DNA of 64,000 nucleotides from Heterotrichella gracilis (taxonomy: Eukaryota > Sar > Xanthophyceae > Tribonematales > Xanthonemataceae): assembly GCA_032358255.1 (NCBI GenBank), contig JAULBX010020188.1:1-64000 (forward strand), in the 5' to 3' direction. This document shows positions 22,021-33,500 of this stretch, piece by piece. Made by a program: the position numbers and the translations under genes. The first letter of the stretch is position 1. Every line of letters begins with the position of its first letter. The notes below the pieces were generated by a model that was not told the origin of the DNA, ran no database searches, and saw nothing but the letters and a program-made list of their open reading frames with translations.

Positions 22021-22280
22021 GTAAGTAAGTAAGTAAGTATATGCTTTCTAGCTTCGAAGCCAGGTTAGCATGTCTGGGTATGCCTCACCCCAGTCCTAGA
22101 GCCAAGGCTTAACTGACACTCTTTCATGTGTGGCAGATGGTGGCCAACCAGTTGTGCCGCTTCCCGCACTTTCGTGCTCCCCATTTTATCCCGTCGCAAA
22201 GTTCAGGGAAATTCGAAATATATCGCTACCCTTCGGATTCGAACCTGCGACCCCTTGCTTAGATGAACTCAAGACTCAAC
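22021..22280 (-). mobile_element. tRNA-derived SINE, full-length-looking
   Basis: On the minus strand it begins near a tRNA-like segment containing a Pol III B box (GGTTCGAATCC, within about 22232-22256), continues through a ~140-bp body and ends in CTGGGGTGAGGCATACCC...GAAAGCATA followed by a (CTTA)n tail at 22021-22038. This is the SINE layout: tRNA head, body, LINE-like tail with a short repeat. The 3' part is shared with 1-86 and the body with 14758-14850. Its end resembles the 3' end of the LINE fragment at 2460-2795. Confidence 0.7.
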
Positions 22281-22854
22281 TCAAACTCAGGTGCTGAACC
22301 AACGGCTGGGTCGACCGTTAGAGGGGGTCCATAAACCCTGGCTAGGCCCAAACCCTAATCGAAATGGCGGCCACACCCTGCCAGGTGCACATTGGCGCCA
22401 TTGGTGCACATTTGCGCAACTCAATTCCGTTATTGGGATGGGCAGAGTCTGCGCTTTGGTAACATTTCAACAGTGCTTGACTCTCCACAGTATGGTGGTC
22501 TTGTGCTGCACGCTATCGATCCCATGTATATTGACTGGGACTCAGATGTAGATGTATTGGCCCAATCAGATATATTTATAGAGATTGCTCATCGGTCCTT
22601 ATTCTGCATAGGTTGGGATTTACAAAGCACCTCAAATGGTCATGCGCTCCCCAGCCAGCAAACAATTTATGCTGGGGATCCCCAGGTGCACCTGCATCAC
22701 CTTTCACTGCCAGCAGCTGCTGCCAATGGGCCTGCAGGGTTGCCCACAAACCCGCAGTCCTAAACTCTACAACTCTGAACCCTCGTTATATTGCTTTCAC
22801 ATCTATGCACCAATGGCCCAGCAAGTCCCCCTTCCATCTATTTAACCCCCGCAC

Positions 22855-23255
22855 CTTGCACACAGGATCCCCAGCACGTGCGCGACACCAAGACAGAGGC
22901 TGTCTGAATGGTTGCCCATGCTTTGGGAACGCCGGGGTTGTAGGGCGCGCGCGCGGTCGCCACAGGGGTTGCTGATGACACCAGCAGAAACGCAACGCTT
23001 GGGCGATGGGAGCCTTGCATGGATGCAGTAACCCTAAACCCTGTGGATGGTCACCACAGGGGGTGCTGATGACACCAGCGGGCACATACCACTTGCGCGC
23101 TGGGGCCTTGTATGGGTGCAGTAACTCTAAACCCTGTAACAGAGACCCTGTGACTGGTCGCCACAGGCTTTGCTGATGACAACAGCGGACACATAATTGA
23201 TGTCACAGAGACATAACGCTTGGGCGATGGGGCCTTGTATAGATGCAGTCACATT
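22855..23255 (-). CDS. Hypothetical exon with tandem upstream copies
   Basis: The minus strand of about 23015-22855 is open, ends at a GTGCGG donor and encodes PSVAFLLVSSATPVATARA then NPGVPKAWATIQTASVLVSR, which looks like protein. Two further copies of its first half (GGCC/GCTCC...GTGTCATCAGCA...CC.TGTGG.GACC) lie at about 23040-23125 and 23155-23260, separated by CCCTAAA-type motifs. The gene it belongs to is not identified. Confidence 0.3.
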
Positions 23256-23259
23256 CATT

Positions 23260-24439
23260 TGTTTTTATAATGCCACATTTTGGTGGCACTGTTGGTAACA
23301 CTGGCAACTCGTCAGTGTTGGCTTGAGGGGGCACCCTGGGGGAGGGGATATATTTTGGATGCAGTCAACAGGGCTATTCTTTTGTTTTTTATTATGGATG
23401 CAGTCACCTGGGCATGCCATCTTGTAGACAGAGCCAGCATGAAATCGACAAGAGACAGACTGATAATGAAGCTTGATTGCATTTTCTGCCCATGGGTTAG
23501 TACATTTTTCGGTTCGGGAAAACCGTTCTGGTCGTTTTTTTGCCCCTGGTACCCTTGATGTGTGGCCATAGGCAGTATTATGATCCGGGTTTTGGTCCAA
23601 GAGGAATCCCCTGCTGCTGTGGCATTCTATCGATCGGGCCACTTATTACATTATAATTGTCCACAACATTGTGGCCCCATAAATCTGCATTTGTGCAACA
23701 ACATCCCTTTCTTATGCATTGTCTTGATGGATATTGGTTCTCTCTGTTGCTACACTTCAGAGTCACACACCGCGCATGAGGGTTGCACCACGTGCGGCGA
23801 AATCATTTTATTGTATTGCACATGCTTGCCAGCTGGCAACCCTACACAGTGTAACAAGCATTGACAATTGTGCATGTTTCTGCAAATCACGTTAATTTTG
23901 CTCTACCATGATCAATGCAGTGTATCGATTGATAATGCATACATACCATCTACTAACCCAGTCTGCTGAGGTGGCACAATGTTGACTTAAGGTTTATTTT
24001 CTTCCACGTCAGATCATTCATTCACACTTCATTTCAAATTCTTGGTTACAGTTATGAATTATTAGGCACATGCCTACTGATAGTCCAATTTCATGCCTCA
24101 CCCCATTTTCCACTTTTTTTATCTCAACAAATAAGCGCAGGAACAAAATAGCACAGCCAATCTTTCCATATTTTTCTTCTCTGAAAATGATTTCAGCATT
24201 AACAATATGCATAACCTTCCTCACTACAAAATTTTGTTCATTCTCAAAATTGCCAACATAGAAACGTACCCATTATCATTTAGCTACAAGCTTTCACACC
24301 ATTGATGAGTCGATTCAAAATAGTACATGAGAAAAAAACACCATCTCACATTTCCAGCTATTTCTATCCTAATTCATCAAGACCAGCTGTTAACCTATGT
24401 AGCTGTACTATACAATGGCAAACAAACAGTATTAGCCAT
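23260..24439. other. Intergenic DNA without recognisable features
   Basis: Becomes AT-rich from about 23.9 kb. Short open frames exist on both strands but none has protein-like composition with splice support. Likely the 3' flank of the LEA-like gene. Confidence 0.5.
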
Positions 24440-25795
24440 TTAGTGCCTGCCACGCTCCATCTCGTCCTGCCTGTCCAAGTACTTCTCCTTCTGCTCCTCG
24501 CGCTTGGTCCCCTCCAAGTACGCCTCGCGCTTTGTCACCATGGTGTGGTGCCCGGGCTTGTCACCCTTCACAGCTGCCCACCCCTCCTTGGTCCTGCGCA
24601 GCGCACATACATCACAGTGAGGTTTGGAATTTAGAGTCAATTGGAGCTTTACATGTGTCCATCCTGTATCTGTCAACAGGGGGTAGAGGGAATATATTAT
24701 GTCATAGAATTCTTCATTTTGTCACACATGCATCTATTCCCAATGTGCAAGTTTCAATGCCCATAGTTACACATTGCATACCTCATTGCATGCGCACTGT
24801 TTTGCTGGCATGCACTACATACGCATACATAATAGGTATGATAATTCAGGGATATAATCCCAATTGACATTGATGCAAGGTGTTGTGTTACGCAGACTGG
24901 CCATGACCAAACCCAACCCTAATTGCTGTCCATATATTTGCAATTGATTTCTTGCATTGCCTACCTGCCGGCGGTGTTGGAGTCCTTGGCATCAGCGCCC
25001 ATGCCCTTGGGGGTCCCGCTGACATTTGGCACATCTGGCCCCTGGATGGCACCCTTCTTTAGGGGCCCGGTCTCGGTTGCCTTGGCCGCAGAGTCGGCTG
25101 CATGGCTCACAGCATCCTTCAGGCCACCGAGGACCTCCTTGGCCTTGTCGCCGATGTTCTGCGGGGAAAGGGGAACAGAGTTGGTGTTAGAATAGCAAGG
25201 GAGCAGAGGTGCGCGTCACCGAATTTGCTCTAGCACCATTGTTGGTCTGGGTGATTAGGGTAATTAGGGTGACGTAAATCCTGGTTTGCATTCACCAACA
25301 ACTCCGCCAGAAAGCAGGTGCAAACGCAACATGTCAAGCACATGCTTGTCTCAACTTGCTGCAGCATATGGCCCAGTGGCCCAGGAAATTATCGCGGCTG
25401 AGCACTGGTACTACACCTGACCCACAGACCTGGGGTCTCCTAGGGTACCTAGGGTTGCAGCAATGCCCAGCATGCAGGACACCAAATTAAGCGAGCACTC
25501 AGCTTAGCACTGCTGCTATGGCCACCATGAACTGAAAGAGTGCAAACGCGCACACAGGCCCTTGAACAGTACACTTTCCAAGCCTGGTTTAGCCTGTTAT
25601 GCCTGTTCAGTCCCAACCTCCAACACCAAGCCACTCCCTGCACATTCTGCCTACCTTCTTCTCATCGCTGGCCTTGCACACAAACGCAAAGCGCCTGGGT
25701 GCCCTCACGGGCTTGAAGGACGATGATGGAGCGGGTGCGCGGGCGATCCTGGAGACACCCGACTGCAGACTAGAAGTAGCCATGGTAGCGGCCAT
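24440..25795 (-). CDS. Small plastid-targeted LEA-like protein
   Basis: A complete three-exon gene (25795-25655, 25158-24965, 24593-24440; phases 0 and 2) encoding 162 residues. The first ~40 residues (MAATMATSSLQSGVSRIARA, ending near RRFAFVCKA) are Ala/Ser/Arg-rich without acids, a typical chloroplast transit peptide with a VCKA-like cleavage site. The mature part is hydrophilic and Lys/Glu/Ala/Gly-rich (DKAKEVLGGLKDAVSHAADS, KATETGPLKKG), like amphipathic LEA group 3 proteins or stress-induced stromal proteins, and ends in a charged helix (KREEQKEKYLDRQDEMERG). In-frame codons continue upstream of the chosen ATG, but the transit-peptide pattern and the ACC-rich context favour this start. 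Function inferred as stress protection; not certain. Confidence 0.8.
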
Positions 25796-25927
25796 GTTGG
25801 TTGTTCGAAAGCGGACTGACTGAGAGAGTGTGTGTTTCGGAAAGGAAAGCAGAGAGCTGTTGTGGTTGGCTAGAGTGACGCGTTGGGTTTCAAAGAGTAG
25901 TTGGGGCGAAAGGTGGTGGGTTGGAGG

Positions 25928-25935
25928 CTTTATAC
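25928..25935 (-). promoter_or_regulatory. TATA box for the LEA-like gene
   Basis: TATAAAG on the minus strand about 135 bases upstream of the start codon at 25795. This would place transcription start near 25900 with a ~105-base leader. Inferred from motif and distance only. Confidence 0.5.
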
Positions 25936-27554
25936 CAGGCTCTCTCTTCGAGTAGCTGGAGCAATCGCTCCCCCCCTCCTGAGCTTTGCACTTGCGCGCT
26001 GCGTGCACCTTCCCGCACGTGCGCTGCGAATATAATACTGCACTTGCGGTGCAGTTACAAGTCAGCCAGGGTCGAAAGTGGGCTGCAGGTAGACTTGTGG
26101 GCCGGTGTGGTGGGCAGCTTTGAACTCGTTTCGGGGTGGCTACCTATGTACACATGGTTGGACCCTAGCCAGAACCTAGACGACGTATTCCCCCGCTAGC
26201 TGGAGCATTGCCTTAGATGGCTTTGTATTTTCACGTAAGTTTGTGTGACAAACGACGGGTACTGCAGCAAAGTGGTACAGAGACGCATGCGTTGTTCGCA
26301 CGTGTGCATGCATTGCAATGCCCACATGCATGCCCACATGCATGCATGCGCGGGAACCATGCGTGTGTGACAAAGCCCTGCATTTTCTGAAAACCCTTAG
26401 GGGAGCTCGCGGATGCCCATCTGGTACTTAAGTACAAGGGGTACTGTAAATTGTTGCTGCCACAGGCCAAAGCTTGAGCATCGAAAGGCTCCTGGATGAC
26501 ACCAGCTGTTTAGGTTTAAGTTTAGGGTGTAGGGGTTTGGGTTAGGGTTGAGGAGTGGCGAGTTGGACCAGTGTTTGCAGAGCCTCTGGCAGCTCTAGAG
26601 CCTCTGGCAGCAAGCTAGCTGCAGGCAACTGTGTGGCAGCCAAATGCTTGGGCAGTAGTTGCTGTTCAGGCTATTGCCACTGGAAGGGTGTCTTGACAAG
26701 GGACACCACCTTCATTGAAGGAAGCTTGCACCTTTGGAAAATCCTACGCTGAAAAGCTCGAGGTCGATGGATCCACACCACACCTGCCTCAACATTGCAA
26801 AGCCTTATTCTCAAGTTACCCTTGCTAAGGGTATTGCATGCTACTTGCACATGCCAATCAACGGCTCAAAAATGCCACGCCAGCGCTGTCACTTAGCGCG
26901 GCACTGTGTTTAATCCGAACACAAAAAGGCTCTAGAGCTGTGACAGAAAAAGGGACTTACCCTTTATGAACCCTACCCAAAGGCTTTGCCCACAGCTATC
27001 CTGCACCCCCAACACCATGGAAAACAATACCCTCCCCTTCCACCGCCGCCACTTGGCAGTGGCTATGGCTGTGGCTGTGTTGCTGCAATCACCATCATGC
27101 CCCTTTGCTGCCCCTTGCTGAGTTGACAAGGGAGGCAGGAAAATGAAATTTTTGACAAAGGAGGCGGGAACTGAAATTCAGTGATCTGAAGACCCAACCC
27201 GACGTGAATGCCCTTCCCCCTATTACAAGCTACTAGTAGCGGATTCTGTACACCCCCTTCCCCCACCATTGACAAACACCCTCCCCTCTCACCACCGTCA
27301 AGCAAGCATGACCAAGACCGTGGCTGTGTTTGCTGGAGTCACTACCACGTCCCCCCCACTATCCTACAGCCCCCCACCACCCTCCCCTGCCACCACCACG
27401 ACCACCGCAGCTGCGGCGGCTGCGGCTATGGCTGTGGCTGTGGCTGTGGCTGTTGGCTGCGGCTGTGGTGCGGCTGTGATTTTGCTGCAGCAACCATCCT
27501 GCCCTTCACTGGATTTCGGCCCCCCTGCCCAAGGACGTCTGCCCAAAAGCTACT
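25936..27554. other. Intergenic region between the LEA-like gene and mnmG
   Basis: No clear gene. 27062-27135 and 27318-27350 are partial copies of the end of the mnmG last exon (minus strand QLSKGQQRGMMVIAAT against [16 protein letters not shown] in mnmG). 27400-27480 is a GCTGTG/GGCTGC simple repeat. The remainder is unremarkable. Confidence 0.6.
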
Positions 27555-30500
27555 CTACAACCCCTCCCCCCCATCATCCCCTCCCCCCACCACAGCGACT
27601 CCGGCTGCGGCTGCGGTTGCGGCTGCGGCTGTGGCTGTGGCTGTGGCTGTGGCAGTGGCTGTGTTTGCTGCAGTTACCATCATGTCCCTCCGCTGTTTCT
27701 TGCTGAGCTGGCGAGGCGCCCCACCCCCCTCCTCACCACCCCCCGCACCCCCACCACCCGCCACCCCCCGCTGCCTGCGCTTGACCTCCAGGAAAATGAG
27801 CAAGTTGTTGATGTCAGCAGGGTTGACGCCACCTGCAAATGCGGGAGGGGCGGTTTAGGGTGTAGGATGTCGGGTTATAGGGTTTAGGAATATGTGCAGG
27901 TTGTTGATGTCAGCAGAGGTGTCGCCGCCTGCAAGGGTAGGAGAGACGGTTTAGGATTTAGGGCTTTACAGTTTAGGGTTTAGGAATATGAGCAGGTTGT
28001 CGATGTCACCAGGGTTAACTCTGCCTGCATGGGGTGTTTGGGTCGGAGTGTGTGTGCCAACATCAGTGCGCAAGCCATCAGGTTCTGCACTGAATCACAT
28101 GCCTATGGGAAAAGTCACCAAACGGTTGGCCTGCCCAGAGTCCCACCCACATCATGCATTTCACTTTGTTTACCGGAGTTTGTCTAGCGGAATATCTGTA
28201 CTGTGCCGCCTAGGTAGCAGGCCTTGCTAGGGTCTTCCCAGGGTATTTGTCCCTTGCTAAGGATTTTTCTCGTGCTAAGGTTTTCCCAGGGTTTTTACGC
28301 ACCTATGCGTGTGGCCTGGCCGATGTCTGTGGGCCTGACACGTGTCAGCTTCTCCCTTGCCTCCATGGAGAGGGTGGGGATGGCGTTATAATCAATGTCG
28401 TCGGGGAGGCGCTTGGAATGCTTGGAGGCCACCTGCAGGGTTTTGCAAGGGCGGTTAGGGTTTTACAGCAAACACCCCACCATATAATTTGTTCTTCTTT
28501 TTCAGAGGTTTGCTTCTGTTGTGGTTGCATGCGGTAGGATGACCACCGTTCCTACAATTCTCATGGGGAGGTGCGTGGAGTGGGTAGTGACAAGGTGTTG
28601 CAATTGCTGGCTGAGATCTTGGTGACCCCTGGTTGGAAATTATATGATCAATTTAGTTGGGGAGGGGCTTAGAAGCAACATGCAGGTGGACGTTTGGGCG
28701 TGGCCGCTGAATACAGCCCTCGTACTTGATGTCAATTTCGGCGCATAGTACCCTCCATGAGGGTTAAAACATCTGCATCTGCCAGGGCACGACCTTTGCC
28801 TAAGGGGTTTCAACACCGGCGCGCCATCACAGGACCTCTTGGCTCTTGCCTAGGGTGGCACCAGTCACTGACCCTTCGCTAGGGTTTCTCACCTGCTCCA
28901 GCTGCTTCTGCTGGCGCCGAATAAAGCCCTCGTATTTGATGTCAATTTCGGCGCACTCCCTCTCCGCCAGGGTCACCTCGGGGGGTGCCCCCAGGCCGTG
29001 CGCATCCAAAACCCTACAGCAGGGTAAAACTTCAATGCGGTTCTAAAACCCACCAGTAAGATAATTTGCACACCCATGCCATGTGAGTTTGAAACCCTAC
29101 TATAGGCGCGTCGCCAGCATGCTCATACCGTGCGCATCCAAAACCCTAGAGCAGGGTTCACGAGCAGGTGTGGAACACCCTACATCAGGGACAGGAAGCA
29201 GCGCGCCCAAAGCTTTCCGATACTATCATTCTCCCATGCCAGACCCTACCCTAGGGCTATCTCACCTATAGTGCAGCATGACCTGAAACCATACACTCTA
29301 AACCCTAAACCCTACACTAGATTACTCTCCGCCCATACCAAACGCTTCCCTCAGGTAAGTTCGTCACACGCAAACCCTGGCCTAGGGTTTCTGCACCTGT
29401 AGTGCACGTGTGGCCGCCTCAGCAACTCCTCCAGAGAGGCCATAAGGGGGACCCCTTGCCCGGAAACACGCTCCACATCCTGGGGACAAGGGCGGGAAAA
29501 CTGGGGATTTCAGGCACAAAAGACCTGGACGTGGATATGTTTTTATAAGTACAAAGGGGGGAGTTTGATAAGGGCGTGAAGGCGTGCGTTCTGAAGACCC
29601 ATCTCACCCCCACTTTCCAAGTGCATTCGTGAGGAATGCACAGCAACCACTGGAAATGGGTGCTGAGGGCATATGCCTCCAGGAAGCATACCCTAAAGAA
29701 ACCCTACAAGAAACCCAAAGCGCAGTTCCCTGCCTGAGCCATGCAGCAAACCCTAAAAGATACCTAAATCCGCCGTGCATACCTGGGCCAGCGGCGAATC
29801 CGGCGCTACTCGAACGGCAGCCAGCCTCTCCTGTTCAGCAGTGATGCGCGCCTGTTTTTCGCAAAACAGGTCCCAGCGCCGGTCATCCACCAATCCCAGC
29901 TCCCGTCCCAAGGGGGTGAGGCGCCTGGAGGGGGGGAACGGGGAGGGAACGGGTGGGTGTAAGGGGGGAGTGGGGGAGGGCAAGGAACAAGTGTGCGTTG
30001 GGGAAGAGAAGTGGAGGGTTTGAAGGGAGGCGGGGTGGATTGGCAGAAATGGTGGTGCACTCTGCAAAGTTTATGGAATGGGGTATGAACGAGGGATGTT
30101 GGGGGTGGATTGTGAGGTTGCCTCACTCGCTCCCCTACCACACACACATGCATCGCTACCCCATCCACCCACCCACCCACCCCACCCACCTATCCGCCCT
30201 CAGCAGCAGGCGGTATTCGCTCCTACTGGTGAGCATTCGCTAGGGCCAAAATGGGCAGACATTGAACAGCCAGTTCCTCCCACGACCTACATCTGAGTAA
30301 TTACCCCCCCTGTCTTCCCCCCACACATCTGAGTAATTACCCCCCCTGAATTTCCCCCACACATCTGAGTAATCACCCCCCCTGAATTCCCCCCACACAT
30401 CCCACTCTACCACTCCGCATCAACTCCGTAACCCCCAGGGGCCCTCCCCACCCACCTATCCGCGTTATCCCCCCTCAGCAGCAGCCTGTATTCGCTTCTG

Positions 30501-33500
30501 CTGGTGAGCATCCGATAGGGTTCTCGCAGATCCTTGGTCACCAAATCATCCACCAGGGTGCCTAAATACGAGGATTCGCGAGGGAGGGTCACGGTGGGGA
30601 GGCCCTTGGCCCTGCGCCCTGCGTTGAGCCCCGCCACCAGGCCCTGCGCCGCCGCCTCTTCATACCCTGCGGCGTGCAAATTAATTAACTTATCAAGGTT
30701 CAGTAACTAAGAACGCAGGGTTGAAACCCTGGGCGTTACAGTCAAGGGATCGGGGTATAGGTTTAGGGTTTAGGGTCACGGTGGGTAGGCCCTTGGCCCT
30801 CCGCCCTGCGTTCAGCCCCGCCACAAGGCCCTGCGCTGCAGCCTCCTCGTAGCCTGCGAGGGTAGGGTTTCTAGGGTACAGACGGTAGACAACAGCAGCG
30901 GCGAGGATTTGAAGTGGAGTATTTAAAAGTGAGATTTTGAGGTTTGCGGTTCAGGGTTCAGGGTCAGTATTAATAAGCCCTTGGCCCTCCGCCCTGCATC
31001 CGGCCCCACCACGTGACCCTGCTCTGCCGCCTGGGGTGTTATAAACCAGGAACCTTGCTTTATAAATTGACAACCCTGCTGCCGCCAATCACAGCGTGTA
31101 GCGTAGGGGTTTAGAATGAAACGCGCAGCACTATGGTACGTATTGTAATTACATTCACAAATGACCAGGGAAGTCTAGAGGATCACAGCCGCCTCACTCC
31201 TCCCGCCAGCCCCCACATCTCCATGTTATAACAACTCTAAATCTTAAAAAGAAACTCCAAGCCATATACACTCACCCGTGGTCCATCATACGTGGGGTTT
31301 ACACCAATACTCCTGCACAAACCCACTGCCGAACCGCACGATACACACCCACCGCCATGACCACCACCACCAAGCAACCCCACCCCTCACCTGTTGTCCC
31401 ATTCAGCTGCCCCGCAAATCACAGCCCCCACAATTTCTTGGTCTCAAGGGAGGCATAGCACTGGTGCGCGGGGAGGTAACCGTGCTCCACCCCACCCCCC
31501 ACAACAAGAGACCCCAAAGCACCACCGCCACCACCACAGCCACCACCACCATAAAGCACCCCCCCACCCCTCACCTGTTGTCCCATTCAGCTGCCCCGCA
31601 AAAAATAGCCCGCGCACTTTCTTGGTCTCAAGGGATGCGTAGCACTGGTGCGCGGGGAGGTAATCGTACTCCACCGCATAGGCGGGGCGCAGCATCTTGC
31701 AGCTTTCCAACCCTGGTAGGGTATGGAGGAGGGCAAGTTGGAGGCGCTCGGGCAGGCCTGTTGAAAAGCCCTGGACGTACAGTTCGGGAGTGGTGCGCCC
31801 CTCGGGCTCCAGAAAAATCTGTAGTTGGAGGGAGCCATTCTAGGGTCAGACTTTGGACCCGAGGTAGTGCAATTGGGAGGGATATGTGGTTGCATTTGCA
31901 GCTTTTTCAACCCTGGTAGGGTATGAAGCAGGGCTAGCTGCAGGCGCTTTGCATTGTGGGACAAAGACTTAGCTGTAGAGGACAATAATTGGGATGCAGG
32001 CAGGAGGACTTTATTGTTCCTTATCATAAAACATGGGAAGCATTCTCTTGCTCCTGGTTCGAATTGAATTAGCCACCCCACAGCAAAGCCATTCTTCCTG
32101 CCTCAAACCAAACCCTTACCTGGTGGCTGTCCTTGTCAGCAAACCGCACAATTTTGTCCTCAATGGATGGGCAGTAGCGAGGGCCCTTGGCATCCACCCA
32201 CCCTCCATACACTGGCGTCTCATGCAGGTTCTCCTGCAGTGGCGGTAGGGTTTAGGGTTAGGGTTTAGGTTCACGAGGTAGGGGTTTAGGATTCGCGTTG
32301 TCCTGTGACAGGGGTAGGGGGTGGGGATATGAACAGGGGTATACTAATAATACTAACTTTACTGTTATTAGTATACCCCTGATATGAAGAAAATGGTATG
32401 CAGGGTGCGCTGGAGACAGGAGAGGGGGACGTATGGCCCACGGACAGGCAACGGAGTGCATTGTCCGTGCAGTTTTTGCCCCAAGGCAGCCTATACAGGC
32501 ACCTCCCCCGGCCTTTCCCTACTGCCTATCTGCATATTTGGCGTCTCCCTTGTGGTAGGACCCGAAAACTTTGCCAGGAAATGGTTTTTAATATTAAAAT
32601 AATCGAGGGGGGTCTCACAAATGTGCGACATTTCCGGAATGTTGACGGGGCAGAATTAGGTCCCGTGACCCAACGCACCCATAACTTCAGCTTGTCCGAC
32701 CGCAACACCCAAGTCGATATAAAGCGAACGAGTTTCCCGCGCGCGCACTGCTGCCTATGCCCTGAGGTTTATCCCCCTTGTGAAAACAAATGGGGAAGAA
32801 CCCAGGCGGGCCATTAAAATACAATATTTTAATGTGCACGAAGAGGCAGTAGTAGGGGAAAAGTGGTAGGTCATGTGGCAGGCTTCAAGGTTTGGACATA
32901 AAATGCGCATGCCCCCCACTTCCCGACTTTCCCCTCCTCCCCACCTGAATAATCCTATGCGTCTCCTTGGTGGTGTGGGTGAGGTAGCAGGGCATCTGCT
33001 CCCGGGGGACATGCACCAGGGGATCAAAACTGAACCAGCGCAGGTCGGGATCCCCGGGTTGGGGCTCCAGATTCGAATAATCCACGGTGCGCGAATCCAC
33101 CCGCGCAGGCGTGCCCGTCTTCAGGCGATCGGTCTCAAACCCTAGGGTAACCAGGGCCTCAGTGAGGCCGGTGGAGGGGGCTTCGCCCGCCCTGCAGGAT
33201 TTGGATGGGTGGGTGGGTGGTGGTGATGATGCGTAGGTGGGTGGCTGGTGGTGGATAAGGTGTGTGGGTGGGTAAGTGTTTGCCAGACTATGCAGGACGC
33301 AGGGTGTAGCTTACTGGGTGCTTTGGGGTAAAGGGGGGTTGAAAAGTGCTAAGCGCGATCCTCTTTCAGCTGGTATGTTCCAAACCCTAGGGTGACCAGG
33401 GCTTCGGTGAGGCCGGTGGAGGGGGCTTCGCCCGCCCTGCGGGTGGGTGGGTGGGTGGTGGTGGGTAGGGTGGGTGGTGGTGGGTAGGGTGGGTGGGTGG

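Noticed and set aside
22392-22763. Plus-strand open frame of 123 codons (contains PQYGGLVLHAIDPMYIDWDS)
   Set aside because: Composition is protein-like but no splice partner, start context or family could be found, so it is not listed as a gene.
22955-23200. C/D-box snoRNA cluster
   Set aside because: TGATGA is repeated but D boxes, terminal stems and a plausible guide were not found; exon copies explain the repetition better.
27208-27858. A 216-codon plus-strand Gly/Cys/Ala/Pro-rich open frame
   Set aside because: Antisense of the mnmG last exon and of GCTGTG-type simple repeats; composition is that of the repeat.
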